Shown one piece after another: positions 7,366 through 12,470 of a stretch of DNA of 12,470 nucleotides (positions are counted from its first letter, which is position 1; each line of letters starts with the position of its first letter). The translations under genes and the position numbers were made by a program. The notes under the pieces are model-generated. The model had not been told where the DNA came from and did not search any database. It saw only the letters and a program-made list of their open reading frames with translations. Source of the stretch: DASZCR01 sp035942915 (GTDB lineage Bacteria > Acidobacteriota > Blastocatellia > Pyrinomonadales > Pyrinomonadaceae). The DNA is taken from assembly GCA_035942915.1 (NCBI GenBank), contig DASZCR010000213.1:1-12470 (forward strand), read 5' to 3'.

Positions 7366-7394
7366 ATTTAACTCGGACTTGGCGTCGGGGTCAA
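7366..7394 (-). promoter_or_regulatory. Candidate promoter for the degenerate receiver/DUF2231/SDR unit
   Basis: On the minus strand, TTGACC (7394-7389), a 17-base spacer and TTAAAT (7371-7366) resemble a sigma-70 promoter (5/6 and 4/6 matches). Predicted start near 7359 gives a leader of about 65 bases before the ATG at 7292. It lies in the 130-base gap after the intact receiver gene. Confidence 0.4.
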
Positions 7395-7422
7395 CGCCGA
7401 CCATCGCGCTTGAGAAGCCCGC

Positions 7423-7836
7423 TCACGAGGGATGCTCCTCACCGCGCAGAGCGTCTTCTTCGGCGCGTTTGAGCAGCGCCTCGATAGTCGCGGCGATTTC
7501 GACGATGTCGCCCGGCTTCGTCATGTAGACCTGCGCGCCCGCTGCGAGTCCGCGCTGCCGGTCGCGCTCATAGGCCAGAGAGGAGAAGAAGATAATGGGC
7601 GTGCGTGGCGAGAGCCGACGAAGCTGCTGGCAGAGTTCGATGTTCGTGCCGTCGGGGTAATCGTCGTCAACCATGTAAAGATCGAAACTGGCCGACGAGG
7701 CCAGTCGCATACAATCGGCGATGGTGGCAGCCGAGTTTACTTCGTGCCCGGCACGCTCCAAAAAGTAGGTGAGCATGTGGCACGTGTCTTCGTGCGTCTC
7801 AGCGCACAAAATCCGTTTTTTGCTGCGAGGAGGCAT
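7423..7836 (-). CDS. Stand-alone response regulator receiver protein
   Basis: This 137-residue single-domain receiver has the full phosphorylation site: acidic residue in RILCAETHEDT, phospho-acceptor Asp57 (LYMVDDDYPDG, 53-63), Ser85/Ser86 at the end of strand 4 (IIFFSS) and Lys107 in YMTKPGD. It has no DNA-binding or enzymatic output domain, so it probably acts by protein-protein contact in a phosphorelay or as a CheY-like effector. No histidine kinase is present in this window; its partner must be encoded elsewhere. The acidic C-terminal tail (KRAEEDALRGEEHPS) extends beyond the fold. ATG 7836 is supported by AAGGAG 6 bases upstream. Its stop is 130 bases before the paralogous degenerate receiver on the same strand. 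Confidence 0.9.
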   Translation of the reverse strand: MPPRSKKRILCAETHEDTCHMLTYFLERAGHEVNSAATIADCMRLASSASFDLYMVDDDYPDGTNIELCQQLRRLSPRTPIIFFSSLAYERDRQRGLAAGAQVYMTKPGDIVEIAATIEALLKRAEEDALRGEEHPS

Positions 7837-7913
7837 GGGGAACTCCTTCGGACGGGCAGCGCTTGTCGGGGATTTTAGGGAGAGCGGAGGCGCGCCAACT
7901 GTCCAGCGCGTGG

Positions 7914-7941
7914 ATTATACGCGAGATTTCGTCGGCGTCTA
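7914..7941 (-). promoter_or_regulatory. Candidate promoter for the intact receiver gene
   Basis: On the minus strand, a perfect TATAAT (7919-7914) follows TAGACG (7941-7936, 4/6 match) after a 16-base spacer. Transcription would start near 7907, giving a leader of about 70 bases to the ATG at 7836. Confidence 0.4.
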
Positions 7942-7999
7942 CACACTTTCGTACAGAGGCGAACGACTTTTGCCGCCGCCGCCGGGAAGGCGTCGAAGC

Positions 8000-8026
8000 T
8001 CGACGGCGGCCGTGACGGAGTATAAT
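8000..8026 (+). promoter_or_regulatory. Candidate promoter for the membrane protein/acetyltransferase pair
   Basis: A perfect TATAAT at 8021-8026 is preceded by TCGACG (8000-8005, 4/6 match) at a short 15-base spacer. It lies about 90 bases before the start codon at 8115 and faces away from the minus-strand receiver promoter in the same 278-base intergenic region. Apart from these two promoters and the ribosome site, I see nothing else clear in 7837-8114. Confidence 0.4.
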
Positions 8027-8102
8027 CGCGCCGCGCCGGTCGGGCGTATGCTGTCGGAGGCGTCTCTCGCCGGGGCTTCCTCGTCTCACCACCCTTCAGG
8101 TC

Positions 8103-8108
8103 AGGAGG
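8103..8108 (+). promoter_or_regulatory. Ribosome binding site choosing ATG 8115 over ATG 8111
   Basis: AGGAGG lies 6 bases before the ATG at 8115 but only 2 bases before an out-of-frame ATG at 8111 (ATGAATG). The spacing decides for 8115, which also opens the frame with a membrane helix. Confidence 0.75.
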
Positions 8109-8114
8109 CTATGA

Positions 8115-8591
8115 ATGAACAGTTCCCAGTTGGAGTTAGTCGCGCTGTGGACGCAGATAGGAGTCACGGTGCTCGCCTTTCTGCTCGGCATCTACCAACT
8201 CCGAAAGGTTGTCCAGAGCATCAAGAGCCAGACCTACCAGAACATCTATGAACTGATGATTAGCATCGACAAGTTCTTCATCGAGAATCCCAAAATGAGG
8301 AGCCTCATCTACGGCGCACCTCGCGATGGTGAGCCGCCGAGCGGCGACGTGGTTGCGTGGGACGCGGAGGTTGACGGCAAGAGCGTCTACGCCGTCGCGG
8401 AGATGGTGATTGACTATTTCGATAATGTTTATCACCAGCAGAAAGTGATGCCGTCTGAGACCTTCGAGCCTTTCAGCAAATTTATGAGATACACTTACTC
8501 GCGCAGCCCCATCCTTCAAGAGTTTCTCAAGAACAACTGCGAGTGGTATCCCGAAGACTTCAGGGAACACTTAATGGGCGATGATGACTGA
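8115..8591 (+). CDS. Membrane-anchored protein of unknown function
   Basis: This 158-residue protein starts with a short polar segment, then one transmembrane helix near residues 8-27 (LVALWTQIGVTVLAFLLGIY), a basic stretch (QLRKVVQSIKSQ) and a soluble alpha-rich domain (YQNIYELMISIDKFFIENP, YAVAEMVIDYFDNVYHQQ, WYPEDFREHLMGDDD). The basic residues after the helix place the soluble domain in the cytoplasm. I do not recognise a named domain. Conserved-looking aromatic and acidic clusters suggest a helical bundle that could sense or scaffold, but this is inference. Less GC-biased wording in the middle is modest and not evidence of transfer. The stop overlaps an ATG of the next frame (8581) and the acetyltransferase start is 47 bases downstream, so the two are probably co-transcribed. 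Confidence 0.8.
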   Translation: MNSSQLELVALWTQIGVTVLAFLLGIYQLRKVVQSIKSQTYQNIYELMISIDKFFIENPKMRSLIYGAPRDGEPPSGDVVAWDAEVDGKSVYAVAEMVIDYFDNVYHQQKVMPSETFEPFSKFMRYTYSRSPILQEFLKNNCEWYPEDFREHLMGDDD

Positions 8592-8625
8592 GCGCCGACA
8601 GAAGGGGCGCGGCGCTCTGCAAGCC

Positions 8626-8631
8626 GGGAGG
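8626..8631 (+). promoter_or_regulatory. Ribosome binding site choosing GTG 8638 for the acetyltransferase
   Basis: GGGAGG lies 6 bases before GTG 8638. The earlier in-frame ATGs at 8581 and 8584 have no comparable site, and the 19 residues they would add are low-complexity and basic. Confidence 0.6.
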
Positions 8632-8637
8632 TCTGCT

Positions 8638-9276
8638 GTGGAGAGTAACGTGGTCTCGAACGGGTATCGGGTAGAGACGGCCACGCCCGACGACATCGGC
8701 TGGATGGCGCGTCTCGAAGCCGAGACCTACTCGTCGTCAGACGCCGTGCCGGAGTCGGTTTTGCGTGAATGGTACGCCGTCAGCCCGCGCGGCTTCTTCG
8801 TCTTGAGAAAGGGCGATGAGCGGGTCGGGCATCTCGACCTTTTGCCGCTGCGGCCGACGCCTCTGCGGCGCTTCCTCGCAGGAGAACTGCGCGAGCGGGA
8901 GATACGCGGCGAAGATTTATATTCAACGGCGGAGAGAGCGTCGGTGACGAGCCTCTACGTCGAGAGTCTCGTCGTGCTGCCGGTCTCAGCCTACGCGCGT
9001 GCGGCCGCGCTGTCGCTCCTGCTCTTGAACTTGACGCGGCTCGTCGGTCTCGTCGCCGACCCGCGACGGGTCGAGGAACTCTACGCCGTCGCGGCTTCTG
9101 AAGCGGGCGCGCGGTTGATGCGGCGTCTCGGCTTCCGGCCTCTTCAGAAGGCTGCGGAGAGGGGCGACGGTCACGAACTGTTGACCGCGACGCTTGCGGG
9201 CTTGCAGGCCACGGCGGCATCTGTGGGGCAAGCTCGCAGGTCTGGACGTTCAGTCGCGCGGCGTGACGGCGGTTAG
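8638..9276 (+). CDS. GNAT-type N-acetyltransferase-like protein
   Basis: From GTG 8638 the protein is 212 residues. The N-terminal part reads as a GNAT fold: YRVETATPDDIGWMARLEAETY (strand 1/helix 1), AVPESVLREWYAVSPRGFFVLRKGDERVGHLDLLPLRP (strands 2-4), then VTSLYVESLVVLPVSAYARAAALSLLL (strand 4/5 and the acetyl-CoA helix region) and ASEAGARLMRRLGFRPL (strand 6/7). The canonical Q/RxxGxG/A loop is poorly kept: it appears as LPVSAYARAAAL, which weakens the claim of catalysis. The acceptor is unknown. The C-terminal ~25 residues are low-complexity and overlap the 3' end of the convergent DUF4440-like gene by 27 bases. An alternative start at 8581 would give 231 residues and overlap the upstream gene by 11 bases. 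Confidence 0.75.
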   Translation: MESNVVSNGYRVETATPDDIGWMARLEAETYSSSDAVPESVLREWYAVSPRGFFVLRKGDERVGHLDLLPLRPTPLRRFLAGELREREIRGEDLYSTAERASVTSLYVESLVVLPVSAYARAAALSLLLLNLTRLVGLVADPRRVEELYAVAASEAGARLMRRLGFRPLQKAAERGDGHELLTATLAGLQATAASVGQARRSGRSVARRDGG

Positions 9277-9942
9277 TTGCAGAGAGGCGATGCGCCAGCC
9301 GTCTTCGCGTTTGACGTAGACGAGTGTGTAGCGATACTGCTGCGGCGAGTGCGCTTGAGTGTCTGCGTGTGGAGCATCGCTGGTGCGGGCGGGGCTGCTG
9401 TCGTCAATCGTGCCGGGCAGCGGCGCGGCGACGCCCTGCGACTGTGTCGCGCGCGGGCGCGCGGCCTCGCGTCGCGCGACTTCCTGCATGTTGACGGTCG
9501 CCGTTCTTGCGGGCGTGATGGGTTCGGCTGTGATTCGGAGGTCTGATGATTGAGTGGCGCTGTCTGTGTCGCTTGCATGGGCGTTGGTGGAGACGAGTGT
9601 CAGGCGGCCATGCGAGAGGGCTTTGGTGTCGCTTTCGAGACGCAGGTCTGAGTCGTCGCGCGAGATGGAGGAGAGGCGTGCGCGTTGTCTGCGCAGCGCA
9701 TTGATGAAGGCCGCGCGGTCTGAGATGCCGCCGCCGCCCGTCAGGCGAAAGTCTTTGTCGAGCGCCGCTTCGAGCGCGTCGAAGTCGCCGCGCTTGAGGG
9801 CGTCCGTCCACGCGCTCTCAAGGCGCGTCACCTCGTCACGCGCATCCCGGTTCTCTCGCTTGCTGTCCATCTTCTGTGCGGTCGCGGAGACGAGCAGGAA
9901 GGAGGCGGCGGCGACGATGATGAGAAAGCTTTTCATGCACAT
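9250..9942 (-). CDS. Secreted DUF4440/SnoaL-like (NTF2-fold) protein with large insertion
   Basis: The 230-residue product begins with a Sec signal peptide (KSFLIIVAAASFLLVSATAQ, cut near residue 23). The rest matches the DUF4440/SnoaL-like pattern: EVTRLESAWTDALKRGDFDAL, then DKDFRLTGGGGISDRAAFINAL, a beta strand DLRLESDTKALSHGRLTLVS and a final YRYTLVYVKREDGWRIASLQLT. NTF2-fold proteins of this kind bind small molecules or have unassigned roles. Between the last two strands (about residues 121-201) lies an ~80-residue Ala/Thr/Ser/Pro-rich insertion that ordinary family members lack. The start may be ATG 9942 or, more naturally for the signal peptide, ATG 9936; neither has a good ribosome site. 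It is the last of three same-strand envelope genes, 35 bases after the 263-residue protein. Confidence 0.75.
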   Translation of the reverse strand: MCMKSFLIIVAAASFLLVSATAQKMDSKRENRDARDEVTRLESAWTDALKRGDFDALEAALDKDFRLTGGGGISDRAAFINALRRQRARLSSISRDDSDLRLESDTKALSHGRLTLVSTNAHASDTDSATQSSDLRITAEPITPARTATVNMQEVARREAARPRATQSQGVAAPLPGTIDDSSPARTSDAPHADTQAHSPQQYRYTLVYVKREDGWRIASLQLTAVTPRD

Positions 9943-9977
9943 ATCTTAACGCCGTCGCCGCCCGCGTTCCAAACTCT

Positions 9978-10769
9978 TTAGCTCGCGGGCGGCGTGCTCG
10001 CGGGCGGAGCATCACTTGCGCCGCGCACGCCGCCGAAGTCGTATGTGACGTGCAGGTGCAGCTTCCCGTCTTTGACCTCGGAGCGCACGTCGCGCGCGCG
10101 CGCCCTGACCGTGCCGTTGCTGTTCTGCATCGGGATGGAGAGACCGAGTTGCTGCCCGCGCAGGATGGTCAGAGGATTGACGCGCTGGTCGATGGCGTTC
10201 TGGACGAACTGCGTGACGAGACCGCTGAAGGCCGGGGCGACGTTCTCGACGTTGACGCCCTCGACGTTGATTCGACCGCTCAAGGTCTGCGCGGCGGCGT
10301 CGAAGTTGAGTTGAATGTTGGCCTGCGCCGCGCCTCTGAACTGCTGGCAGCCGAGGAAGGGAATGTCGCGGCTGCCGTTGAAGGCGAGCGGCACGTTGAT
10401 GCGTCCGTCTTGGAGGCGGACGCCCGTCTGCACGCCGCTGCCTTCGGGCGCGATGACGAGTTGATTCTGACAGCCGCCGCCCTGCGTGCGGAGGATGCGT
10501 GCGCCGTCGAGCGCGAAGGGGTCGGACGGGTCGAGCGCGGCGAGCTTGAAGGTCGGCGCGTCGAGGTCTTTGAACATCGTGCCGAGGAGCGTGGCGAAGA
10601 ACTGTTCATCGAGAGTGAGGACGGCCGTGCCGGGCGGGTCGCCGCCGGGTTCGGGCGCGCGCACGGGCGTTCCCGCGACGGGCTTCATGCGCGGCGCGCC
10701 GAGGAAGAAGAACCAGACGAGCGCGCCGCCGATAATCGCGCCGAGTAGAAGCGTCAGGATGTATCTCAT
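9978..10769 (-). CDS. Membrane-anchored envelope protein of unknown function
   Basis: This 263-residue protein has an N-terminal hydrophobic helix (residues 3-24, YILTLLLGAIIGGALVWFFF) without a clear cleavage site, so it is probably an anchor with the rest outside the cytoplasm. A Pro/Gly-rich linker (28-48) leads to a domain from about 50 to 247 made of alternating strands (RINVPLAFNGS, ANIQLNFD, SGRINVEGVNVENV, TVRARARDVRSEVKDGKLHLHVTYDF) and helices (LDEQFFATLLGTMF, FSGLVTQFVQNAID). Two cysteines, Cys100 and Cys141, could form a disulfide. The organisation recalls lipid-binding DUF2993/TULIP-like proteins, but I cannot confirm this. The C-terminus is a Pro/Ala repeat (PPASTPPAS). ATG 10769 has a purine-rich AAGAAGAGAG leader. 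Confidence 0.75.
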   Translation of the reverse strand: MRYILTLLLGAIIGGALVWFFFLGAPRMKPVAGTPVRAPEPGGDPPGTAVLTLDEQFFATLLGTMFKDLDAPTFKLAALDPSDPFALDGARILRTQGGGCQNQLVIAPEGSGVQTGVRLQDGRINVPLAFNGSRDIPFLGCQQFRGAAQANIQLNFDAAAQTLSGRINVEGVNVENVAPAFSGLVTQFVQNAIDQRVNPLTILRGQQLGLSIPMQNSNGTVRARARDVRSEVKDGKLHLHVTYDFGGVRGASDAPPASTPPAS

Positions 10770-10797
10770 GCTCTCTCTTCTTGCGTGCGTCGAGCAT

Positions 10798-10841
10798 GAG
10801 AGCGCGCGTCAACCTCTCTTTGCGGCCGAACGCGCGCTCTC
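10798..10841. repeat. 12-bp perfect inverted repeat (intergenic hairpin)
   Basis: GAGAGCGCGCGT at 10798-10809 pairs perfectly with 10830-10841 across a 20-base loop, with possible G-U extension outward. It sits in the 90-base gap between the lipoprotein stop (10860) and the start of the next minus-strand gene (10769). No U-tract follows on the minus strand, so it could be an attenuator, a processing or mRNA-stability element, or a weak terminator. Confidence 0.7.
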
Positions 10842-10859
10842 GTGTGTGCCGGTCATACG

Positions 10860-11795
10860 TTAGTGCGCCGGTGAGGCGGTGGGCGATGCGCCGGTTGTCG
10901 GTGCGGTCGTCGGTGCGGAGGTCGATGCGCCGCCGCCCGCCTGTGCGTTCATGCTGTTGACGAAAGCGCCGATGATGGAGGCGACGAAGCTGAGTTGCTG
11001 CCTGACCTCTTCCGGCGTCAGCTTACGGTAGTCGGTCGGCAACTCGAAGAGCGACGGGTCAACCTCGGTCTTGATGTCGCGCAACTCGGCGACGGCCTTG
11101 ACGCGGTTGACGCCCTGCACGTTGCCGCTCGACTGTCCGAAGCCCTCGATGCGAACCGGCAGCCCCGTCTCCTTATCAATGTAGATGAAAGACTCGCCGG
11201 AGACCTGACCGGCCTGCGTGTTGGTCTGCGCCTGACCCGTGTAGCGATACTTGACGACCGTGCGGTCGCCGCGTTGCTCTTCGCCGAGTCGTTCGACGCC
11301 CTGCTGGCGTTCGAGTTGGCTGACCATCTCGCCGGGCGTCATCGAGCGCGGCACGGTGAAGCCGGTCATGTCGGGCGTCAGTTCGGCATATTGGCGGCGG
11401 CCGGCAATGATAACGTAGCGCTTGTCGGCCTTGTCGAGAAAGATGACCTGACCGACGCCGGGCAGACGACTATCGAAGGCGTAGCGGCGGTCTGCGCCGT
11501 TGCGGGCGATTTCTATGCCGGGGAATTCCTGCGGCCTCTGCCCCTCCGGTTCGGCCGTGATGACGAGACGCGCGCTGTAGCGTTCAGGCTCGCGCGTTTC
11601 GATGACCTTGCCGGAGGCAGTCGTGGCGGTCGTGACGCTGACGTTCGTGTTCGTATTGCTGTTGACGTTCGTCGTCGTCGTGGTCGTGTTGGAGTTCGTC
11701 ACAGGCTCTTGCTGGCAGGCCGCGCCGAAGAGGGCGGCGAGCGCGACGGCGGCCGCGACGGCCGGGAAACTCTCGGACTTTTTCCAGAGACGCAT
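10860..11795 (-). CDS. Lipoprotein with LolA/DUF4412-like domain
   Basis: From ATG 11795 (311 residues) the protein opens with a lipoprotein signal peptide: MRLWKKSE, a hydrophobic run and lipobox-like LFGAAC with Cys27 as the acylation site (Gly at -3 is slightly atypical). A Thr/Asn-rich flexible linker follows (about 32-63). The folded region shows strands RYSARLVITAE, RYAFDSRLPG, QVIFLDKADKRYVIIAGRRQYAELTP, TVVKYRYTGQ and FIYIDKETGLPVRIEGFG, then EVDPSLFELPTDYRKLTPEEV, a pattern seen in LolA-like/DUF4412 proteins that bind lipids or lipopeptides. A low-complexity Thr/Pro/Ala tail ends it. The in-frame GTG at 11840 would put 15 residues before the signal, so I prefer ATG 11795 with GAGGAG about 11 bases upstream. 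Probably sits in the outer membrane or periplasmic face; ligand unknown. Confidence 0.82.
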   Translation of the reverse strand: MRLWKKSESFPAVAAAVALAALFGAACQQEPVTNSNTTTTTTNVNSNTNTNVSVTTATTASGKVIETREPERYSARLVITAEPEGQRPQEFPGIEIARNGADRRYAFDSRLPGVGQVIFLDKADKRYVIIAGRRQYAELTPDMTGFTVPRSMTPGEMVSQLERQQGVERLGEEQRGDRTVVKYRYTGQAQTNTQAGQVSGESFIYIDKETGLPVRIEGFGQSSGNVQGVNRVKAVAELRDIKTEVDPSLFELPTDYRKLTPEEVRQQLSFVASIIGAFVNSMNAQAGGGASTSAPTTAPTTGASPTASPAH

Positions 11796-11816
11796 AGAAA
11801 GATGTTCTCCTCGCTG

Positions 11817-11830
11817 AAGACTAGAGTCTT
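11817..11830. promoter_or_regulatory. Small palindrome in the lipoprotein leader
   Basis: AAGACTAGAGTCTT is a 6-bp perfect inverted repeat with a 2-base centre, 22 bases before the lipoprotein start codon and just upstream of its ribosome site. It could be an operator or a leader hairpin; there is no direct evidence. Confidence 0.35.
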
Positions 11831-11893
11831 TACGCTGCACCTTAAATTTTTATGGGGGCTGAAAGCGGCGCAAGCATATCACAAAGAAGCGGG

Positions 11894-11935
11894 GATGAGG
11901 GATGATGACACAGGGCTGAAGGATGAAGGAAAGAT
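11894..11935 (+). repeat. Degenerate heptanucleotide repeat array, plus-strand copy
   Basis: Six successive 7-base units in phase: GATGAGG, GATGATG, ACACAGG, GCTGAAG, GATGAAG and GAAAGAT. Most fit GATGARR-like purine-rich units; the third is diverged. It lies in the 189-base gap between tdk and the lipoprotein gene and faces the mirror array at 11970-12001. Confidence 0.6.
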
Positions 11936-11953
11936 AAACGCTTCTCTTTCATC

Positions 11954-11965
11954 GCGCGGCCGCGC
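11954..11965. repeat. GC palindrome between the two heptanucleotide arrays
   Basis: GCGCGGCCGCGC is a perfect 12-bp palindrome near the centre of symmetry of the flanking inverted heptanucleotide arrays. The spacing (18 bases from the left array, 4 from the right) is not exactly symmetric. Confidence 0.5.
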
Positions 11966-11969
11966 ATCC

Positions 11970-12001
11970 CTTATCTTTCATCTCTCATCTTTCATCTCTC
12001 G
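11970..12001 (-). repeat. Heptanucleotide repeat array, minus-strand copy, overlapping the tdk 3' end
   Basis: On the minus strand the purine-rich units GATGAAA, GATGAGA, GATGAAA and GATAAGG run in phase. On the plus strand a 14-bp unit (ATCTTTCATCTCTC) is tandemly repeated at 11973-11986 and 11987-12000. The tdk stop (11985-11987) and last codons fall inside the array, so the repeat forms the tail of the protein. Confidence 0.75.
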
Positions 12002-12470
12002 CTTCGGTGATGTGCTGTGTGGGGGCGTCGGCGTGTGGGACGAAGCAGCGGCGGCAGCGCGCCTCGTAGGCATCGGCTGCGCCGACGACGACGCGGCCTT
12101 CGACCTCGACGGTGCGTTGCGAGTAGTTGGCCGGTTGTCCGCAGCGGACGCAGATGGCGTGCGTCTTGGTGATGTACTCGGCGACGGCGAGCAGTTGCGG
12201 CATCGGCTCGAAGGGGCGTCCCGTGTAGTCCTGGTCGAGTCCGGCGATGATGACGCGCACGCCCCGGTCGGCCAGTTCGTTAGCGACGGCGACCAACTCG
12301 TTATCGAAGAACTGCGCCTCGTCGATGCCGACGACCTCCGTGGCCGGATCGACGAGCGTGCGCAGTTCGGCGGCCGAGCGGACGGTGCGCGACTCGTGGC
12401 GCATCTCGGAATGGGAGACGATGTGATCGCGCGAGTAGCGCACGTCAATCTCCGGTTTGAAGACCTGCAC
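11985..12470 (-). CDS. tdk: Thymidine kinase, 3' part (5' end outside window)
   Basis: The frame runs unbroken off the right edge, so this is the C-terminal ~161 residues of a type II (TK1-like) thymidine kinase; the GTG at 12470 is probably an internal Val. The enzyme phosphorylates thymidine with ATP in the salvage pathway. The P-loop GxMxSGKT is missing because it lies off the window. Visible are VFKPEIDVRY, SHSEM, the Walker B-type VVGIDEAQFF with the expected catalytic Glu/Asp region, IIAGLDQDYTGRPFEPMPQLLAVAEYI, and the zinc-binding CVRC...CRRC pairs around the lasso loop (ICVRCGQPANYSQR). Length agrees with a ~200-residue enzyme once the lost N-terminus is added. The final residues (RDER) are encoded in a heptanucleotide repeat. 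Confidence 0.95.
   Translation of the reverse strand: MQVFKPEIDVRYSRDHIVSHSEMRHESRTVRSAAELRTLVDPATEVVGIDEAQFFDNELVAVANELADRGVRVIIAGLDQDYTGRPFEPMPQLLAVAEYITKTHAICVRCGQPANYSQRTVEVEGRVVVGAADAYEARCRRCFVPHADAPTQHITEARDER

Noticed and set aside
7375..7402. Terminator after the intact receiver gene
   Set aside because: Only a short imperfect GTCGG/CCGAC stem with no U-tract directly after it; too weak to call.
7769..8251. 160-codon plus-strand frame across the divergent intergenic region, including ATG 8111
   Set aside because: It overlaps the receiver start antisense and the 8115 gene out of frame. The ribosome site favours ATG 8115, and the sequence has no domain pattern.
8581..8637. Earlier ATG starts (8581, 8584) for the GNAT-like gene
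   Set aside because: There is no suitable ribosome site and the added residues are low-complexity; GTG 8638 has GGGAGG at ideal spacing. Kept as an alternative in the entry.
10050..10748. Plus-strand open frame (232 codons) opposite the 263-residue envelope protein
   Set aside because: Composition is repetitive Asp/Val/Glu/Arg typical of the antisense of a GC-rich gene. The minus-strand frame has an anchor helix and ribosome site.
11894..12001. CRISPR array
   Set aside because: Units are 7 bases, degenerate and contiguous, without spacers.

Overview
This 12.47 kb window is GC-rich, gene-dense bacterial chromosome. Its character suggests an Acidobacteriota lineage such as Blastocatellia. That is an inference from overall style: GC-rich codons, Asn/Thr-linker lipoproteins, stand-alone receiver proteins and secreted proteins of unknown function. 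No rRNA or other lineage marker is present. I see no tRNA, rRNA, CRISPR array, transposase, integrase or phage gene. Most of it reads as ordinary chromosome.

Layout, left to right. (1) Bases 1-897: 3' part of galE (UDP-glucose 4-epimerase), ending at a strong stem-loop shared with a convergent secreted protein of unknown function (1000-1593, minus). (2) A PfkB-type sugar kinase (1742-2692, minus, GTG start). It diverges from a previously uncalled 43-residue membrane miniprotein (2825-2956, plus) with a good promoter, followed by uvrC (3040-5172, plus), which has an unusual ~100-residue charged tail. (3) A triple short tandem repeat at the convergent uvrC/SDR junction. (4) A minus-strand block read from 7836 down to 5210: an intact receiver protein, a paralogous receiver that has lost the phospho-acceptor Asp and the conserved Lys, a DUF2231 membrane protein, and a short-chain dehydrogenase with a C-terminal membrane helix. 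(5) A divergent intergenic region (7837-8114) with candidate promoters both ways, then a plus-strand pair: a membrane-anchored protein of unknown function and a GNAT-type acetyltransferase. (6) A minus-strand series of three envelope proteins: an outer-membrane-type lipoprotein (10860-11795), a membrane-anchored beta-rich protein (9978-10769) and a secreted DUF4440/SnoaL-like protein with a large insertion (9250-9942). (7) An inverted pair of purine-rich heptanucleotide repeat arrays (11894-12001) and the 3' part of tdk (thymidine kinase), cut by the right edge.

How they work together. Several genes are housekeeping: galE (sugar nucleotides), uvrC (nucleotide excision repair), tdk (thymidine salvage) and the sugar kinase. 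The receiver, pseudo-receiver, DUF2231 and SDR block has tight spacing in its last three genes and may be one transcription unit coupling a signalling input to membrane-associated redox chemistry; that is inference. I do not see a clear new defence or mobile system. The items most worth checking are the pseudo-receiver/receiver pair, the 43-residue miniprotein, and the two short-repeat families at gene ends.
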